Origin: Megaustenia siamemsis
Lineage: Eukaryota; Mollusca; Gastropoda; Stylommatophora; Ariophantidae
Reading direction: 5' to 3'
DNA length: 64,000 bases
Assembly (NCBI GenBank): GCA_032433765.1
Contig: JAVIAB010000139.1
Span: forward strand, 39,763,608 to 39,827,607
Position numbers and translations under genes: made by a program
Part shown: in pieces, positions 1 through 14,100 of the stretch
Numbering within the stretch: the stretch's first letter is position 1
How the letters are laid out: every line of letters begins with the position of its first letter
The notes under the pieces: model-generated
The model's database searches: none
Seen by the model: the letters and a program-made list of their open reading frames with translations, nothing else
Told to the model about the DNA's origin: nothing

Positions 1-120
1 GTTGTGTTCCTTTGGTGTAAAGCTGTCACCATACCTTGTAGGAGTGTATGCTACATGCCACCACTGGTTCTTGCTACCAACTTTTACTGCAGCACTGTGG
101 CTATTTTTCCGTCCCCTCAC
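1..120 (+). mobile_element. 3' end remnant of Penelope-like element
   Basis: Aligns along its length with 27964-28080, the 3' end of the Penelope-like element in intron 6 (shared blocks: GTTGTGTTCCT, AGCTGTC, TAGGAGTGT, CCACCACTGG). Only the terminal part is in the window and it has diverged by substitutions and small indels, so this is an older copy of the same family in the same orientation. Confidence 0.7.
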
Positions 121-769
121 TTATATCAAATTTGTGGGGAAAGTGATTTATCCTGGCTTGTTTTGCTTTGAATAGTTTTCATTCAGATTGTCATGAAATT
201 TTTCAATCTTAGAGTTTGTTTTTTTTTATTTTTTCCTGTAGGATGTTTTTAATTTTTTTAGTTTTCAATGAAGTATTCAGCCCATCTTTCTTCTTTTCCT
301 ATGCTTCATGAATGTTTCACCATGTCTTCTCTTGTTTACAATGTTTACTTCGCTTTCTGCCTATAATTGCTATTAGTTTATACGCTTTGTTTTCCTTTTT
401 CTTGTACATATGGCAATGAATCAAAAACATCCAACTTTTTGTTTCCTAAGGCACTGCCTAAATCACCTGTATCTAAATTCATTGTCACCTATCCGTCTAA
501 CGCCAATGTGTAGCTTGATCAATGACTACTTGAAGTAGGCAGTCTCATAAATTATCTCAAAACACTTTAAAAGTAAAGGGTTTTTTTTTCAACTTTTTAT
601 TTACATTTCATAATGTTTTTTGGTTGATGCAGGTTCACTAGCCCTAATTTACTTGACAAATTAAAACCAAATATATATGTTTGTCTAATCTGTCTGTCTA
701 TCTAATTTGCATGTCTAATTTTCCTGTCTAATCTCTGTCTGCCTGGTCTTGTTTTGTCTTGTCTGTTGT
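121..769. other. Intronic AT-rich sequence
   Basis: T-rich intron without recognisable exons or elements. From about 680 there is a degenerate TGTC/TCTA tract leading into the 3' side of a minus-strand LINE fragment, of the kind seen at the tails of the L-C and L-H families. Confidence 0.5.
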
Positions 770-1140
770 CCTTTTCACCAAAGGCAGCACATTGGGCACA
801 ATTCTTTACTATTAAGCATCAGGCTTTTCACAGGACCTGCATTGTATCTCATCACATGTCCCTGTTCTGGGGGAGCCTCTCAGCTTTTCCCAGAGAGCTG
901 ATGCCTATTGTTGCTTCTTGCCTCCATGTTTTTTTGTGTTTCTATAGGTGGACCTTATTTTTCTTTTGCCCTCTTTTCCTCATTTGAGGACCTGTATTGC
1001 AATTCTCTGGTTGTCTGTTGTCAAGAAATGGCTAATATATGCCCATCTTCTTTTCTTGGTTATAGATGATATAGTTGGATGCATGACCATTTCTCTTCTG
1101 CAATAGTCTTGAATTTGGTTTATGGTTCACAAAGTATTTT
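770..1140 (-). mobile_element. LINE fragment, family L-H (3' end)
   Basis: Resembles 49925-50340 in the same orientation: ACTGAAGACAGCA-like tail, TCGAGCATCAG, ACATTGTATCTCA and GAGCTGATGCTTG blocks occur in the same order. The other copy continues into reverse-transcriptase sequence, so this is the 3' part of the same LINE. Heavily decayed, no usable reading frame. Confidence 0.55.
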
Positions 1141-2037
1141 AACCCTTAATTACGATGCATACCTGTGGCACGCTTCGTTACATTCTGTAGTACAAAATAC
1201 TACCACTTAATTGTAATATTAGGAACACTAAAAATAGTATTTTCTTTGAAATTTTGACATACAACTATGTGTTTACCAATTACACACACAGGGAACTCAG
1301 ATTTCCTGTCTCAGGTTAATTTATGACCCAAAATTGACTGCTTGGACTGGACGTGTTATTATGTCTATTCAGACGGACGCTGTAAAGAAAAATTACCAAT
1401 TTTTTTTAATTTGGTGAATTTTTTTCATATTATAGGATCATATTTCACAAAATTGAAAAAAAAAATAGAGAAAAAAATCCAACATCAAAAGAAACAAATT
1501 AAACAATCAGGAAGTAATAATTAGGAAGGTACATGGAGGGGGTAATGTTTAAACACCACAAACTATCAAATTTTGAAGAATTTGTGTTTTGATGCAGTAA
1601 TGTTTATTATGGTGTGATAAACTAGGGCTAACACAACATATACAATCTATTATGTACATTTTGCATGAGCCATTGTTTGTGTGAAAGTGTGTATGTTTTT
1701 TTTTTCAAGTTAGCTAATCAGAAAACTTAGATCACCTCAGAGTTACATCAGCAACTTCTAGCTTGAATGAAGAGGATATCAGTCCTTTAGGAGATTTCCA
1801 TTAAATGAACATAAGTTTTTAGTGTGCTTTAAAGTAATCTCACAAGCCAGAGATTAATATTGTTTAATTGATTTTAAAAAAACGATACTAAATAATTTGC
1901 ACAAAAATATAACATCAGAGAGATAGGCATCAAATATAGAAACTAGTATATTAATCTAAAACATATTGTTTAACTTTACCAGATGGCACACATTTATAAA
2001 TGTTTGTTTTATATGCAATTTTTTGTTGATTTGATAG
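1141..2037. other. Intron upstream of laminin exon 1
   Basis: AT-rich sequence ending in the acceptor of exon 1. No element, RNA gene or extra exon could be recognised; a short open stretch around 1342-1524 is A/T-rich and has no family resemblance. Confidence 0.5.
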
Positions 2038-2166
2038 AATGGAAAACTGGCACTTGCTCCATCAAAAAAACCAGAATTTGTAAAAGTGACCAGTGACAGT
2101 GGTGACTTTGAGCTGAACCCTGGGAGGTGGAGCATCAACACTAATGTTCCTGACAACGTCTATTTG
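2038..2166 (+). CDS. LAMA5: Laminin alpha exon 1 of window (domain IV-1)
   Basis: 43 codons, phase 0 at both ends. The acceptor is TTTGATAG and the donor GTATGT. The peptide contains [18 protein letters not shown], matching the segment of LAMA5 that directly precedes the DYxxLVP motif carried by the next exon. No upstream exon was found in 1-2037, so the preceding exon lies outside the window. Confidence 0.88.
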
Positions 2167-5100
2167 GTATGTTTAATCTGGTTTGGTGTTTACATGAGAA
2201 ATAAATCATTTATATATCATCATCTTATTACCAGAAGTTATGAATGTCGCCAAAAATAAACAGAACATCAACATAACTATAGAAGGCAGGCAACTAAAAC
2301 AAGTAGAGGAATTCAAATACCTAGGAAGTTTAGTGACAAAAACGATAATTCTCAAACAGCAGAGATAGAATCAAGATGTCAAATCATTGGACAGTTATCA
2401 CCACTATTGTCCAACAAGGAAATAACTCTGGAGGCAAAATGAGCACTATACAATACAATCTTCATCTCAACGTTGTGCTACCAATGCCAGACCTGGACCC
2501 TAGATGCAAGAACAATAAGAAAAATAACCTCTACAGAGATGAAATGTGTTAGACGAATGACAGGAAACAGTCTGAGAGAAAAGATCAGAAATGAAGAACT
2601 GATAAAAAAGCTAGGAATCCCCCTCCACCCACCTTAGAATAAATAAGGAATCAACAGATAAAATGGTTTGGCCACGTGACAAGGCAGAAAGATCAAAACA
2701 CAACACAATGAGCCTTCAACAAACATTGTGAGAACACCAGAACCAAGGGTCAACCACGAAAAAGATGGATCAATGGAATATTACAAGCACTAGGAAACAT
2801 TACAGCAGCAGAGGCGAATAGAAGAGCAAAAGACCGCAAATTATACCTTCCCTCGATGCTGAAAGGCAGATAAGGAAGGAAAGAAGAAGAAGATCTTATT
2901 ACCTGACTTTGAAAATTTGGGTTCTTAAAACCCACTATATACTAAACGCTGAAAATTTTGGTTCTTAAATCCCACAGTATACTAAACATTGAAAATTTTG
3001 GTTCTTAAATCCCACTATATACTTAAGCTGTCAACAATTCTATCACTGATCTTATCTATGACATAATGCTATAAATCAATTACAACCCTTAAGACCCCCT
3101 TTAGAGACATAGGCCATGGACAAGGTCTTATTTAACCTTATTCATTGATTTTTTTCTCTTATTTTCTTCCTGTCAGTGTCTTTGAAGGTTTTTATGTTTT
3201 TTCTAATCCATGTATCCCTGGTCCTTCCCTGTTTCTTCCTTAAGGTGGGTGTAGTTTGCATTATCTTGTGGTTTTCTGCAAGTTGTGATATCAGAACCTT
3301 CAGGCTTAACACTTCAAACAGCCGAACAAAAGTTTTTGGAGTACAAGATTGGTCTTCATTCATTTTATTTCTATTTGCCTAGCCAGACTTGCTATTCTTT
3401 GGAGCCATTTCAAAGCTACATTGGGGAGGTGGAGTAGGATTTTGATTAGTTCTGGTTCATGGATCCTTAAGTTTGAAGTCAGCTATAAGAACCTGACTGT
3501 TTCAGCTCACTCACTATCTTCCCTCGTTTTGGGTTTCACAAATTTACTTCATATCATCATCATCATCAAGTACCGGGCCGGCGTGCTGGCGTAGGTGATC
3601 TTGTCTCTTCACAGCTTTCAATCTCGGCAGCTATTTACCATTTCTGTTGTTGACCTTCTGCCAAGCCATTGTCTTAAGCTGTCTGTTATTTTTTCTCTTT
3701 GCTTCCCTCTATCTCTTCGTCCCTCAATTTTTCCAGTTGCTACAATATATTCCAGTTGTTCTTTTCTCATTACATGGCCAAAAAAATTATGATTGTTTCT
3801 TCCTAATATTGGAAATTAGCTCTCTTTTTGCTTTGACCTCTCTCAGAACATCTTCATTACTCTTCTTAGCTGTCCATGGTACTCTCAACATTCTTCTGTA
3901 AAACCACATTTCTACAGCCTCCAGTGATTTTCTTGCCTGTCGTCCTTGGCTCTATGTAAAATTTAAGAACTCTTTTTCTTGTTTCTATTGTCAAAAATGG
4001 ATTGCGTAGTATCTTCCTCATTTTTTTGGAAAGCTGCTTTTGCTTGAGCCATTCTGCATCTCACCTCTTTTGTACATCTTCCGTCTGAGGTTAACAAAGT
4101 TCCCAAATATTTACTTCATATATTCACATTTTATTAAAATAAAATGAAACAGAGCATACTAAAAATGATTGGTGAGATATAAATAGTATGTATGAATAGT
4201 ATGTATGAATAACCAACATAATTCATGTTTTATATTTAAGGATTATTTTGCACTGGTTCCACAAGGATATTATGAACCCAGCAGCCTGCAGGAGAAAGTA
4301 ACCAATTCTTGTCTTGCTTCTGGAAACATAGATAAGTAAGTAGAATATAGATCATGTTTCTCTAATAAATATTTTTTGCTTGTTTTTGAATTAGTAAACA
4401 GAGTAGGTATCACTATCTATCTATCTATTGACTTTTTGAGCCACAGCCGGCCCATAGGGCATAGACCCAGATACTCTTTCTTATCTAAATTTGTTTTCTA
4501 GCAGTTTTCAATCTTTCTAAAGATATTTTATCAAATCTCACCTTTTGTCTCTGTTCTGTGCAAGCAACTCTATCTCATTGAGGGAACCGATTCCTGCTGC
4601 TCTTGCCTCTGTGATCAATGTTCTTCTCAGTGTCTCTCTGGGTTGGCCTCTTTTCTTCTTACCTGTTGTTTCTCACATGAGGGCTTGCTTTTCGGTTATT
4701 ATCTCTCTTCATCACATGTCCAACATGGTATTTAGGTAAAATAGGTATCACTATACCATAAATCTTCCTTTTTTGTTTTCATCAAATAGGGAATTTATAT
4801 TCATATATTAGGTACTTTGAAACAAATTTCAAAATAACAAATAGTTTTAAAACATTTTTGAAATAATTGCTATAGTCCGTTCAGAAATTCATAATCACAC
4901 CTGAATTAGTTTTGCATGATAACCGCTTGTTATTTTGGTTTCAAAATTTGCATGCAATCTTAGAATATTGATGACGCAAAGATTTTGGTATTTTTTATTC
5001 CACAAACACAACAAATTTTGCACATCAGCGAATTCCTTTGATCTTTTATGATGATATCACACAAGTTGATTCAAATTTTAGAGTTTACAGTAATCGTGTT

Positions 5101-8100
5101 AAATTTTCCAGTTTGCTGCAATTCTTGTCAGAGGCGTATCTACATAGTGCTTAATTGTGGGTGTTGTTCGTTATGTGTATTTGCAAACATGAATTCAATT
5201 GGTTACAATTAGTCTTGTCCTTCGGTCACCATTAGACCCCAGGACGTCCTAACTGCAGCTGGAATTGAATTCATCTTAATTTTAATCATTCCGAATCTGA
5301 CGATTCCAAGAGGTTGATAATCATTACTGGCTGGACAAATAGTAATCCATCTCATTTCCAGTACTCATTTTCCACCCGCAGCACATGTTCAACACACTTC
5401 TTCCAGAACGGAATGTCTATTTTTGAGAGAGACTCGCGTGTCAGAACTTCAACATCACACATTTTAAACGTCCTGTTCTGTTCTGCAACTTGTCCTTTGA
5501 CGCGAACCCAGAAAAGTTCGATTGGATTAAGGTGCACATGATATGCAGGGAGTCGAAGAGAGGTGTGGCCGTATTTCTCAATGATTTTGTCAACATGGTA
5601 CACCTTTTTCTTATTCGTATTCTTCACAAGTTGTAACAATTCGGGTTTTTAAATATGTGTCGTCAAATTTGACATTTTCATTCGCAAGCCATGTCCTAAT
5701 TTGCTCTTTTGTATTTGATGCAGTAGGCACTTTGTCTTCCTCTGATATGACATTGTGGTATGATGCATTATCCATGACTATGCATGAAGGTCTCTCCAGG
5801 ATTGGTCAAAGATCGTTCTCCAACCAGTGCCTGAAAATGTTTGCATTCATTTCAGTATGGTAGTCCCTACCGTCATACTTTTTGATTGGAAAATAAGTCC
5901 CGCATCATGGACAAGGCCGTTTTCAGTGTTTCCAGCATGCGTTAATATAATGCGCTGGCCTTTGCTGTTCAGAATTGTTCTTTTGAGTTTGCCATTTACT
6001 GACTGCCATTCTTTAGCATAGGTGTGGTGTGCGTTGACCCATGATTCGTCCAAATATACAATATCATACCGTTTACTCCGCCGCTCACGGATCTGTCTCA
6101 GGTATTTGCTTCGAGCAATGACCAAGTGTGGTTTTTCACAAATAATATTCCTGCCCCAAACAGTTTTTCGGAAAGTGAAGCCGGCTCCTCGCACAATCTT
6201 CCATAGAGTATTTTTAGAAATGTCAATATTGCAGTCTGCTTGCAATTTTAATTTCAAATCCTGAGAGTAACAAGTACATTATTAGCAAACATTTTCAATA
6301 TCTCACGTTTTATGACATCCATGTCAAAGCTGTCGACTTTCCTTTTCCTTCCTTGATTGACATGAGTGCACTCTGAGTCTTGTTTAATCCAACGAGAAAA
6401 TGACGATTTATTAAGACCAAGCGTGAGTTGCGTTCGTCTCTCTGGGTCATGAATATCACAATATAGATGCCCCATCTTGGATTCCCTAAGGAAGTGCTGA
6501 TATAGTAAAACAGTAACCTTTTGCATAGTTATAAATTTGCATTTCAAACTCATTGTAATTTAGATATAAATGTTGGTATTTAAAGTCAACAAATTGTCTA
6601 CTGAGTCTTCACAAAATTAATAAAGATACGCCTTCCCTTTGGTAATTAATCCAAGGCCGTGGTGCATCATGTCGTTCAATAACAATTGTAGTTTTGTGCA
6701 CTGGTTTTTCCTGAAGTTAGTGTTTGTGCAATAGCCTAACTATTTTAAGTGAACGACCGCACCAAATTAATGTATTTATCCTAAAATAATGTCAAATTCG
6801 AACAGGGTGAATTTAATATAGTCTAAAGAATAAAACTTTTAAACTAGATCAAATTTCTCAGAGCAAAAAATTTTTCTATAACGTCATCAATATTCTAAGA
6901 TTACATGCAAATTTTGAAACCAAAATAACAAGCGGTTAGCACGCAAAACTAATTCAGGTGTGATTATTAATTTCTGAACGGACTATAGATAGCCTTTACT
7001 GTAGCCAAAAATACCTTCTTATTCATATATGTACATCAAATCATAAAAAAATTGATGAATAATTTTTAAGTTTATTGTTATGATAAAGAGCATTGTCTAA
7101 ACAACAAATTAAATTATACTATTAAAAAAAACATATCTCCAGGTCATATCTCCTTCCATAGAGTCAAGGTGCTTATGATGCTAGATAGATAATGGTATAA
7201 TTGTAAAATATATTGAAGATAGCATAGTCATTTAATTGTCAAAAGCAACTAATTTGGTGAACAGATCACCTTGAAATTTATCATACTTATGTAAAAATGG
7301 ATGCTCAATCTAAATATCTATAGCATTAACTCAAGATTAGCTGATTGATAGTGACTCTGAACTCAATGAGCCTCGCAGCAGATTGTGCAGGTTATTTATC
7401 ATCATTGAGTGTCATCTGTGTACCGAAGGTAGACTACCATGGAGCACCTTTCCACTCTGCCTCTTGCTTTGATGATGCAAGTTGTCAAAGGCTGACTTGT
7501 CTAACTTTTGATGATAACTTGTCCATATTGATCTTGGTCTGCCTCTGCCTCTATTACTTTATATTTTCCATTCCACGATACTTTTAGCAGGCTGCTGTGT
7601 TTTTTAACATGCCCCAAAAGTCTGATTTGTCTTGTTTGAACTGTGTTTAGTAGTTCTCTTTTCATTTTTAGTTGTAAGACTTCATCATTGTTTTATTTTC
7701 TTTCCATCTAATTCTTCCTATTCTTCTTTAAATCCATATTTCAAAGGCTTCAATTTTGTGTTCTGTTTTCTTGTCTAATGTCCATGTTTTTGCACCATAC
7801 ACGAATGTTGAGAAGATATAACATTTTGCTACTTTAGTTTTATTTATGATGTTATTTGTTTTGCTGTTAGTACATTTTTAATGGCATTAAAATTACTTTC
7901 ACCATTCCTATTCTTTTGTTTATTTCAGTTTTACATTTCCCATCACTGGTTATAGTATGTCCAAAGTAGTTGTAGTTCTAAACTGTCTCCAGGTCTATTT
8001 CTTCAATTTTGATATCCACTTGGAGGTTTTGAGTGTTATCTTTGTTTATGATCATGGTTTTAGTCTTTTTAATATTCATATCTAATCTATATTTTTTGCT

Positions 8101-11100
8101 TGTCATGTTTATTTCATTAAGTAATTGTAGATCTTTAGAATTAGAATAGAATTTTCTATTAGTAATACAGTATCGTCAGCATATCTTAGGTTATTGATAA
8201 TCTTTCCATTAATGTTTAGGCCTGGCATCTCTGTTATGTTTTTAAAGATTTGCTCAGTGTAGAGATTGAACAAGCTTAGTGCATCCGTCTTACTCTCCTT
8301 TTTATATCAATAGGTGTAGAGTTCTCTTTGTTATATTTTATTATTGCTGTTTGGTCCCAGTATAAATTACATATTAGTCGTATGTCTGTGTCATCTAGAT
8401 GTATATCTTTTAGGCAGTCTGTAAATTGTTTATGGTGTATTCTATCAAAAGCTTTGGTATAGTCTATGAAGCAGGCATATTGGTTTATGTACTTTTCGAT
8501 TAATGTCATCATGCAGAATATGCCTATCTTTGACTCACTGTTTTTCTTAAATCCTAATTGTTGTTCTATTCATTCCATATTGATTTTATTCTGAATCTTT
8601 CCTTGTATAACTTTTAGCAAGATAATTGTTACATGACTCATTAGGCTTATTCTAAAATCACTGCATTTAACTGCACCATTCTTTTTAGGTGATACAATGA
8701 AAGATGATGTTTTTGGTTCATTTGGTATGTATCTTGTATGGTATATATCATTGTATATGTCTGTGATCACTTCAATGCCAACATTTTTTAGTGCCTCATC
8801 ATAATAATTTCTATTTGTATGTTGGCAGGTCTTGCAAATTTTCCCTTTTTCATTGTTTGTATAGCTTTTTCCATTTCAGATTTTAAGATTTTATAGCTTG
8901 ATGTACATTTTATAATTGGTTCTTTTCCTTTTCATCATGAGATAATACTGTTATATATTCCTGCCAATTATTGATTATAACTTTGTTGTCTGTTAGCATT
9001 TTTCCTTTTTTGTTTGCAATACATCCACTTCCTGTAGTTTTTTATTTTTACTAGTCATTCTCTTTATTTCCGTGTGCATCCCTCTCAAATCTTGTTTATT
9101 TTCCATAGTTTTTATTTTTAGACATCTTTGGCTGAGTTGGTCTTCTTTTGCCTTTTTGGACATTGTGCGTATTTTATTATCTATTTTGTTGTATTGGTTA
9201 GTGTTCTTCACTTGTTTCTTCCATTTTTTCCAAGATGGGATCAGTTATCCATTTTTTTTAAATTCTTTCCATTTTAGGTAAGATGTTGCAAGTTTCTTGT
9301 ATTCTTTTCTTTATGCATTGCCATTTGGTTGTAACTTTTTTCATTAGGACTTTCTCTTGTGTACTGCTTAATCCCTTCTTCTAGCAGCTTCTGATATATG
9401 TTCTTTACTTGTATAAGTATCTATAACATTTTTTTAAAGCTGCTATGTCTAGTGGTATTGTTGATGAATTAGTCTTTTGTTTGTTTCTTTTTAATTTTAC
9501 TTTCATTTTAAACATTACAGGATTGTGATCTGAGTTAATATCTACTCCTGGATAGGTTTTGGCTATTACGGAACTTATCTTTAATCATTTTGTTTTCTTT
9601 GATTCCTCTTCTTATCTCAAGGGCTTTTCCATGTGTATAGTTTCCTTTTCTCTTGCTCAAATATGTGTTACATATTATCAGCATGATTTTTCACGTGATT
9701 GTATTAATCTTTCTCTTCTTTCATATCTTCTTCCCAAACCATGATTTCCTTTATTGTCCGAAGATTTCACTTGCTTCGTAACTTTCTTTAGATCTTCATA
9801 ATATGCCTCTATTTCTTCATCTGTATAGCCATGAGTAGGTGCGTGTATCTGTATTATTACAATGTTGAATGGTTTTGCTTTCATTTTGAGTAAAAGTAAA
9901 GTAAAGTACCCCCCGTCACGCCGAGTGGCGTATAGGGAAATATGGTGTTAGTGACCCTATATTTTACAGACCTTCAGCACATGATTTTTGTAATGTGGTC
10001 GGTATTACGCCCGTGCTGCTTTTACTTTCCCAGAAAAAATCCGGTACCCATTTAAGGCTGGTGAACCCGGAGCCGTCGGTTGGGATCGAACCCTTTGTCC
10101 GTAGTAGTCCAGTTCACTAACCACTGAGCTATCGCGGCTCCTACTAATTTTAGGGAATTAGTAAAACCCAGGTGTTCGCCAGGGTACGAACCCCGGCTGT
10201 TGCCGTGGTAAGCCACCGTTTCATTTTGAGTAGTATTATCTTATCATTGTATGTCCTGTGGGTAATTAGTGTGTATTTTTCGTGCTTTATGTACCCACAT
10301 TCTTTCCATCTTACAGATGTGCAGGTCATTATCAATTATAGTCATTTTCATAATCAATTTTGGTCATTTAAGTTATAAGAGCAACTAATTTGGTGAACAG
10401 ATAATCTTGAAATTTGCCACACTTATGTAAAAAAATTGATGCTAAATTTAAATATTCTTAATATTTAACTCATAATTACATTTAATTGGTGACAAAATGC
10501 AGAAAACTCTTTAATGAAGCAGAAAAATGCATTTTAAAAAATCTGCTTGAAATGATCAGTTTCTATTAATAAAATGAAGGTAGACATTCTCCCTTTTCAA
10601 TATATACATTTGGTATATAATAGTCGCACAAAATCACATTTGAATATAAAAATCACAAATACACCTTTGGCTGTTATCAGACTTCCATGGTGCTATAAAA
10701 AAAAATTGTCTGTACAACTGAAAATTTAGGATATTGAAAATAGTGTCTTTAGTTTTTTTTAACACCGGTCAGTATGGTGGATAGGCAGCAGGAACTTTTA
10801 AAGGTTGTGTCTGTAAAGTGTTCCTTGTTTCTCGGCTTGCTGTCAGAGCTATTGAGTTTAGTGCTCTGGGTACGCCGTGAGCTGTGCATTTCATCCATTT
10901 TGATTGTGTTTTGATATTCCGATTGCTTATGATGAATGATGATATCGTATGACGTGGAGCAAATGGTTGTGTTCACTTTGTGTGCGGTTTCGCCTTATGT
11001 CTTTTGACATGTGCTGAGACTGCTATGTTGGGGACCAAAGCTACCTTTCCTTGTTTGGGAGAAGAGATATTAATTCGGATGATTCCGCTGGCACGGGCGG

Positions 11101-14100
11101 TTGAGCAATTATGGATTTTAATTTGTTTGCAGTGATACTTTGGCCTTCCATAACAATAACCGTAACCGTCTTTAGTTTTTCAAAACACCTAATGCACACT
11201 GATACTTCCTGTAACTTACTGGTTATAAATACATAGAAATGATGTTTCTGTCATAGGTGATGAAGACCACACATTCATTTAATTGCTAGTTTATTTTTTG
11301 CATATAAATATAACTGTTAAGCCCTAATAGGGGAGGGGGATGGCATACAAAAATCTATTACTTGGTGAACATGCAGTAATTGCAACTCGCAGGAGTCTAT
11401 TTCAAGCACTTATAACCTCTTTCTATTTTGATGCTATTCATTTGGATGTCACACATGCTTGAGCCCCTCAATGAAGAGATGTATGCCAAGTAGTTCTGTT
11501 CTTTGCCACATCTTCCCATGTGCCACAATTAATATTGAAGACTATAAATGAGGTCTTGATTGTGTTGCTAAAGCTATTCTTTTGTCCACTTTGTAGACAC
11601 AATGCTTACTTTTATGCATTTTTATATCAGCACACTTTTCTAAGTAAATAATTATCCCATGTATTATTGCTAATAAGTATCCCTTGCATTATTGCTGTTG
11701 AAAAGTGGAGTGAGGACTTTCTTTTCTTTTTTGGGGGAGTACAGCCCAGTCATCTCCCTATAATGTCTTTCCTTCCCTGACCAGAAACCAAGTACAATTT
11801 TTTTTGTTAGCTGGATCAGCTTGACAGGCTTTTTTGAACCCCTATGTTCAGCATTAAAAGTGACCTTCCTTCTTCTAATTCAGTCATCAGTAGTTATTTT
11901 GATTTTAATTGAAATGAATATGTACAAAATACTTAGTTGCATTGTGATAAATTTGATTTATTTGTTGTTCAAAAATAGCTGTGTGGAGTTCAACTACCCC
12001 GACCTGGAGGGGTTCCCAACAAGCAATGGCAAGGATGGTTATGTTGTTATTGATGGTGTGAAGCAAAATGTTATTCTTCACCCTGACATTGAGTTTACAA
12101 ATCAACTAGGATCTGAAGGTCTTGCACACATCAATGTGAACCAGGTATTGTTTTCTTACATTTTTTGTGGTCAAAATAACTGTAGCTGAGGTTTATTTTC
12201 TTTTCTTTATTTGCTTCATCTTTCCTGGCTTTTTGAGCCAAGTGCACATTGGATCATATATCCACCTGGAGCGTAAAAAAAAAAAAAAGGCAAGAACAGC
12301 AGTAGAATAGAATAGAATGAAAGAGGAAAAGCACATATCTGGAAATTGGTATGGACTTTAGTCCTTCTCTACATTCTCACTCGTCAGGGGAATGCACTTC
12401 TCCCATTGCTTTTTCATCTTTCTGGTTCCCCTGATGTAGAACTCAAAACATGTCTCAATTCAGTAATCAAATCCTCAATTTCATTGCACCCTGTACATGC
12501 CAAGTAAACATAGAAAATTTCAACCAGTAGTATTACAATGGCATATGATCATTCATATATTCTCATTAGAGAATTCATCATTGGAGTATTCTCATCTCTT
12601 AATAGTTTCTTAGTAAAGTGGACAAACTTTTGACCAATCCTTGCAACTCATTAATCAACACACATTGTCACCTTTGTCTATGACCCTGGACATGCGGGAA
12701 TACGGGGAAATGAAAGATCGGACAAATTGGCTAGCTGCACTGACGTTGAGGACAGGCAACCAATGGATCGGACGGACATCATCAATGCCCTCCGAGATGT
12801 GGGAAGAGCACAGGACTTCAATAAACACAGATCTACGTCACTTCTTCGGATGATGGAAATGGGAGTTAAGATGGGCACAGCCAGAAATGAGAAACTTAGT
12901 GGCCGTGTAAGAAGACTTATCAACCAACATAGAACTGGAGTCGTCAGTCACTGAACACTGCGGGACTTGCTGAGTAGGAGATCTGAGCACCTATGGACAT
13001 GTTCAGAGTGCAATGATGATGACCCGCAAATAACTCAATAATCAACACTGTTTTGTCTGAATTGCTTTTATGTATATATTAATTCATTAAAATGTTTTAT
13101 ATTGAATATATTCATTAAAAAATAACAATTATTGTGTGGTTAACTTAGAGACTAAAAAGACGCCAAAGAGCAGACCAATGATGGGATACAAAGATGTTTG
13201 CAGGAATTGCTTGAGAGAATTCTCTATCAGCAAACGAAACTTGGAAAATCAGGTGTCATATTGTAGCACATGGGAAACATAAATATATAATGCATGGCAC
13301 AACATTTGATGAAGTGATGATGTTAAAATCAGAAGCTAAAAAGAGCTTCTGATTCTGAAATGAGGCCAGGCAAAACAAACGCATCTCATTCATCTTGCAC
13401 TCAGATCTGTTTATCCAATATTGGCACATTCAGTCATGAGAGATGCTGCTCAGTAAAACATCCAGCACTAGAAAGCAATATATTACCAGACTACTCACAA
13501 ATGATTGCTTGTTACTGACTGTCAAGCTACCAAAGGCCATATATATTCATTCACTAAAATGTTCTATGTGAATTACTAGTGAAAATGCCCAATCATAAAG
13601 ATAAATTAAGTCATTTGAATTTCCCCACATACAAATTTTATTTCTTATTTCATTTTTGTTATTTGTTTTTCCTTTTTTATTTCATATTAGTCTTTAGTTT
13701 GGACCAGCATCATTGCAATCGGAACATTTCCATATTTGCTGTAGCACCAGTTCCAGCAACCATCAAAGTATTTCATTTACTGATTGTTCTTGCCCTGCAT
13801 TGATTGAATGTGTTGTGCTGTTTGCCACTGAGGACGCTTTTTCTGCTTTTGCCCCTAATGGGCTTCGTTCCACCATTCTTTTGACATGTGGATTATCCTC
13901 AGCTTTCTTATCAACTTTCTGTGAGAGATGTTCTTTTAAACCCTCAAAATGTCATGTGACCAATTTTAAGGTTTCCTAAGCAATGGGAGACCTGCCATCC
14001 TGCCATCCATCTCATTATCATGAACTCCAGCTTGCCTGAGGCAATATATCCTAGTTAGGCTGTTGGTTGACATGAAACATGTAGAGGAGGCGCAACCACT

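Noticed and set aside
1278..1360. Upstream laminin exon after CACACACAG at 1290
   Set aside because: The frames after this AG give no laminin-like peptide and no donor of suitable phase.
11821..12189. Separate 122-residue protein
   Set aside because: It is intron sequence reading into and past laminin exon 3; a good acceptor at 11978 and donor at 12145 delimit the real exon.
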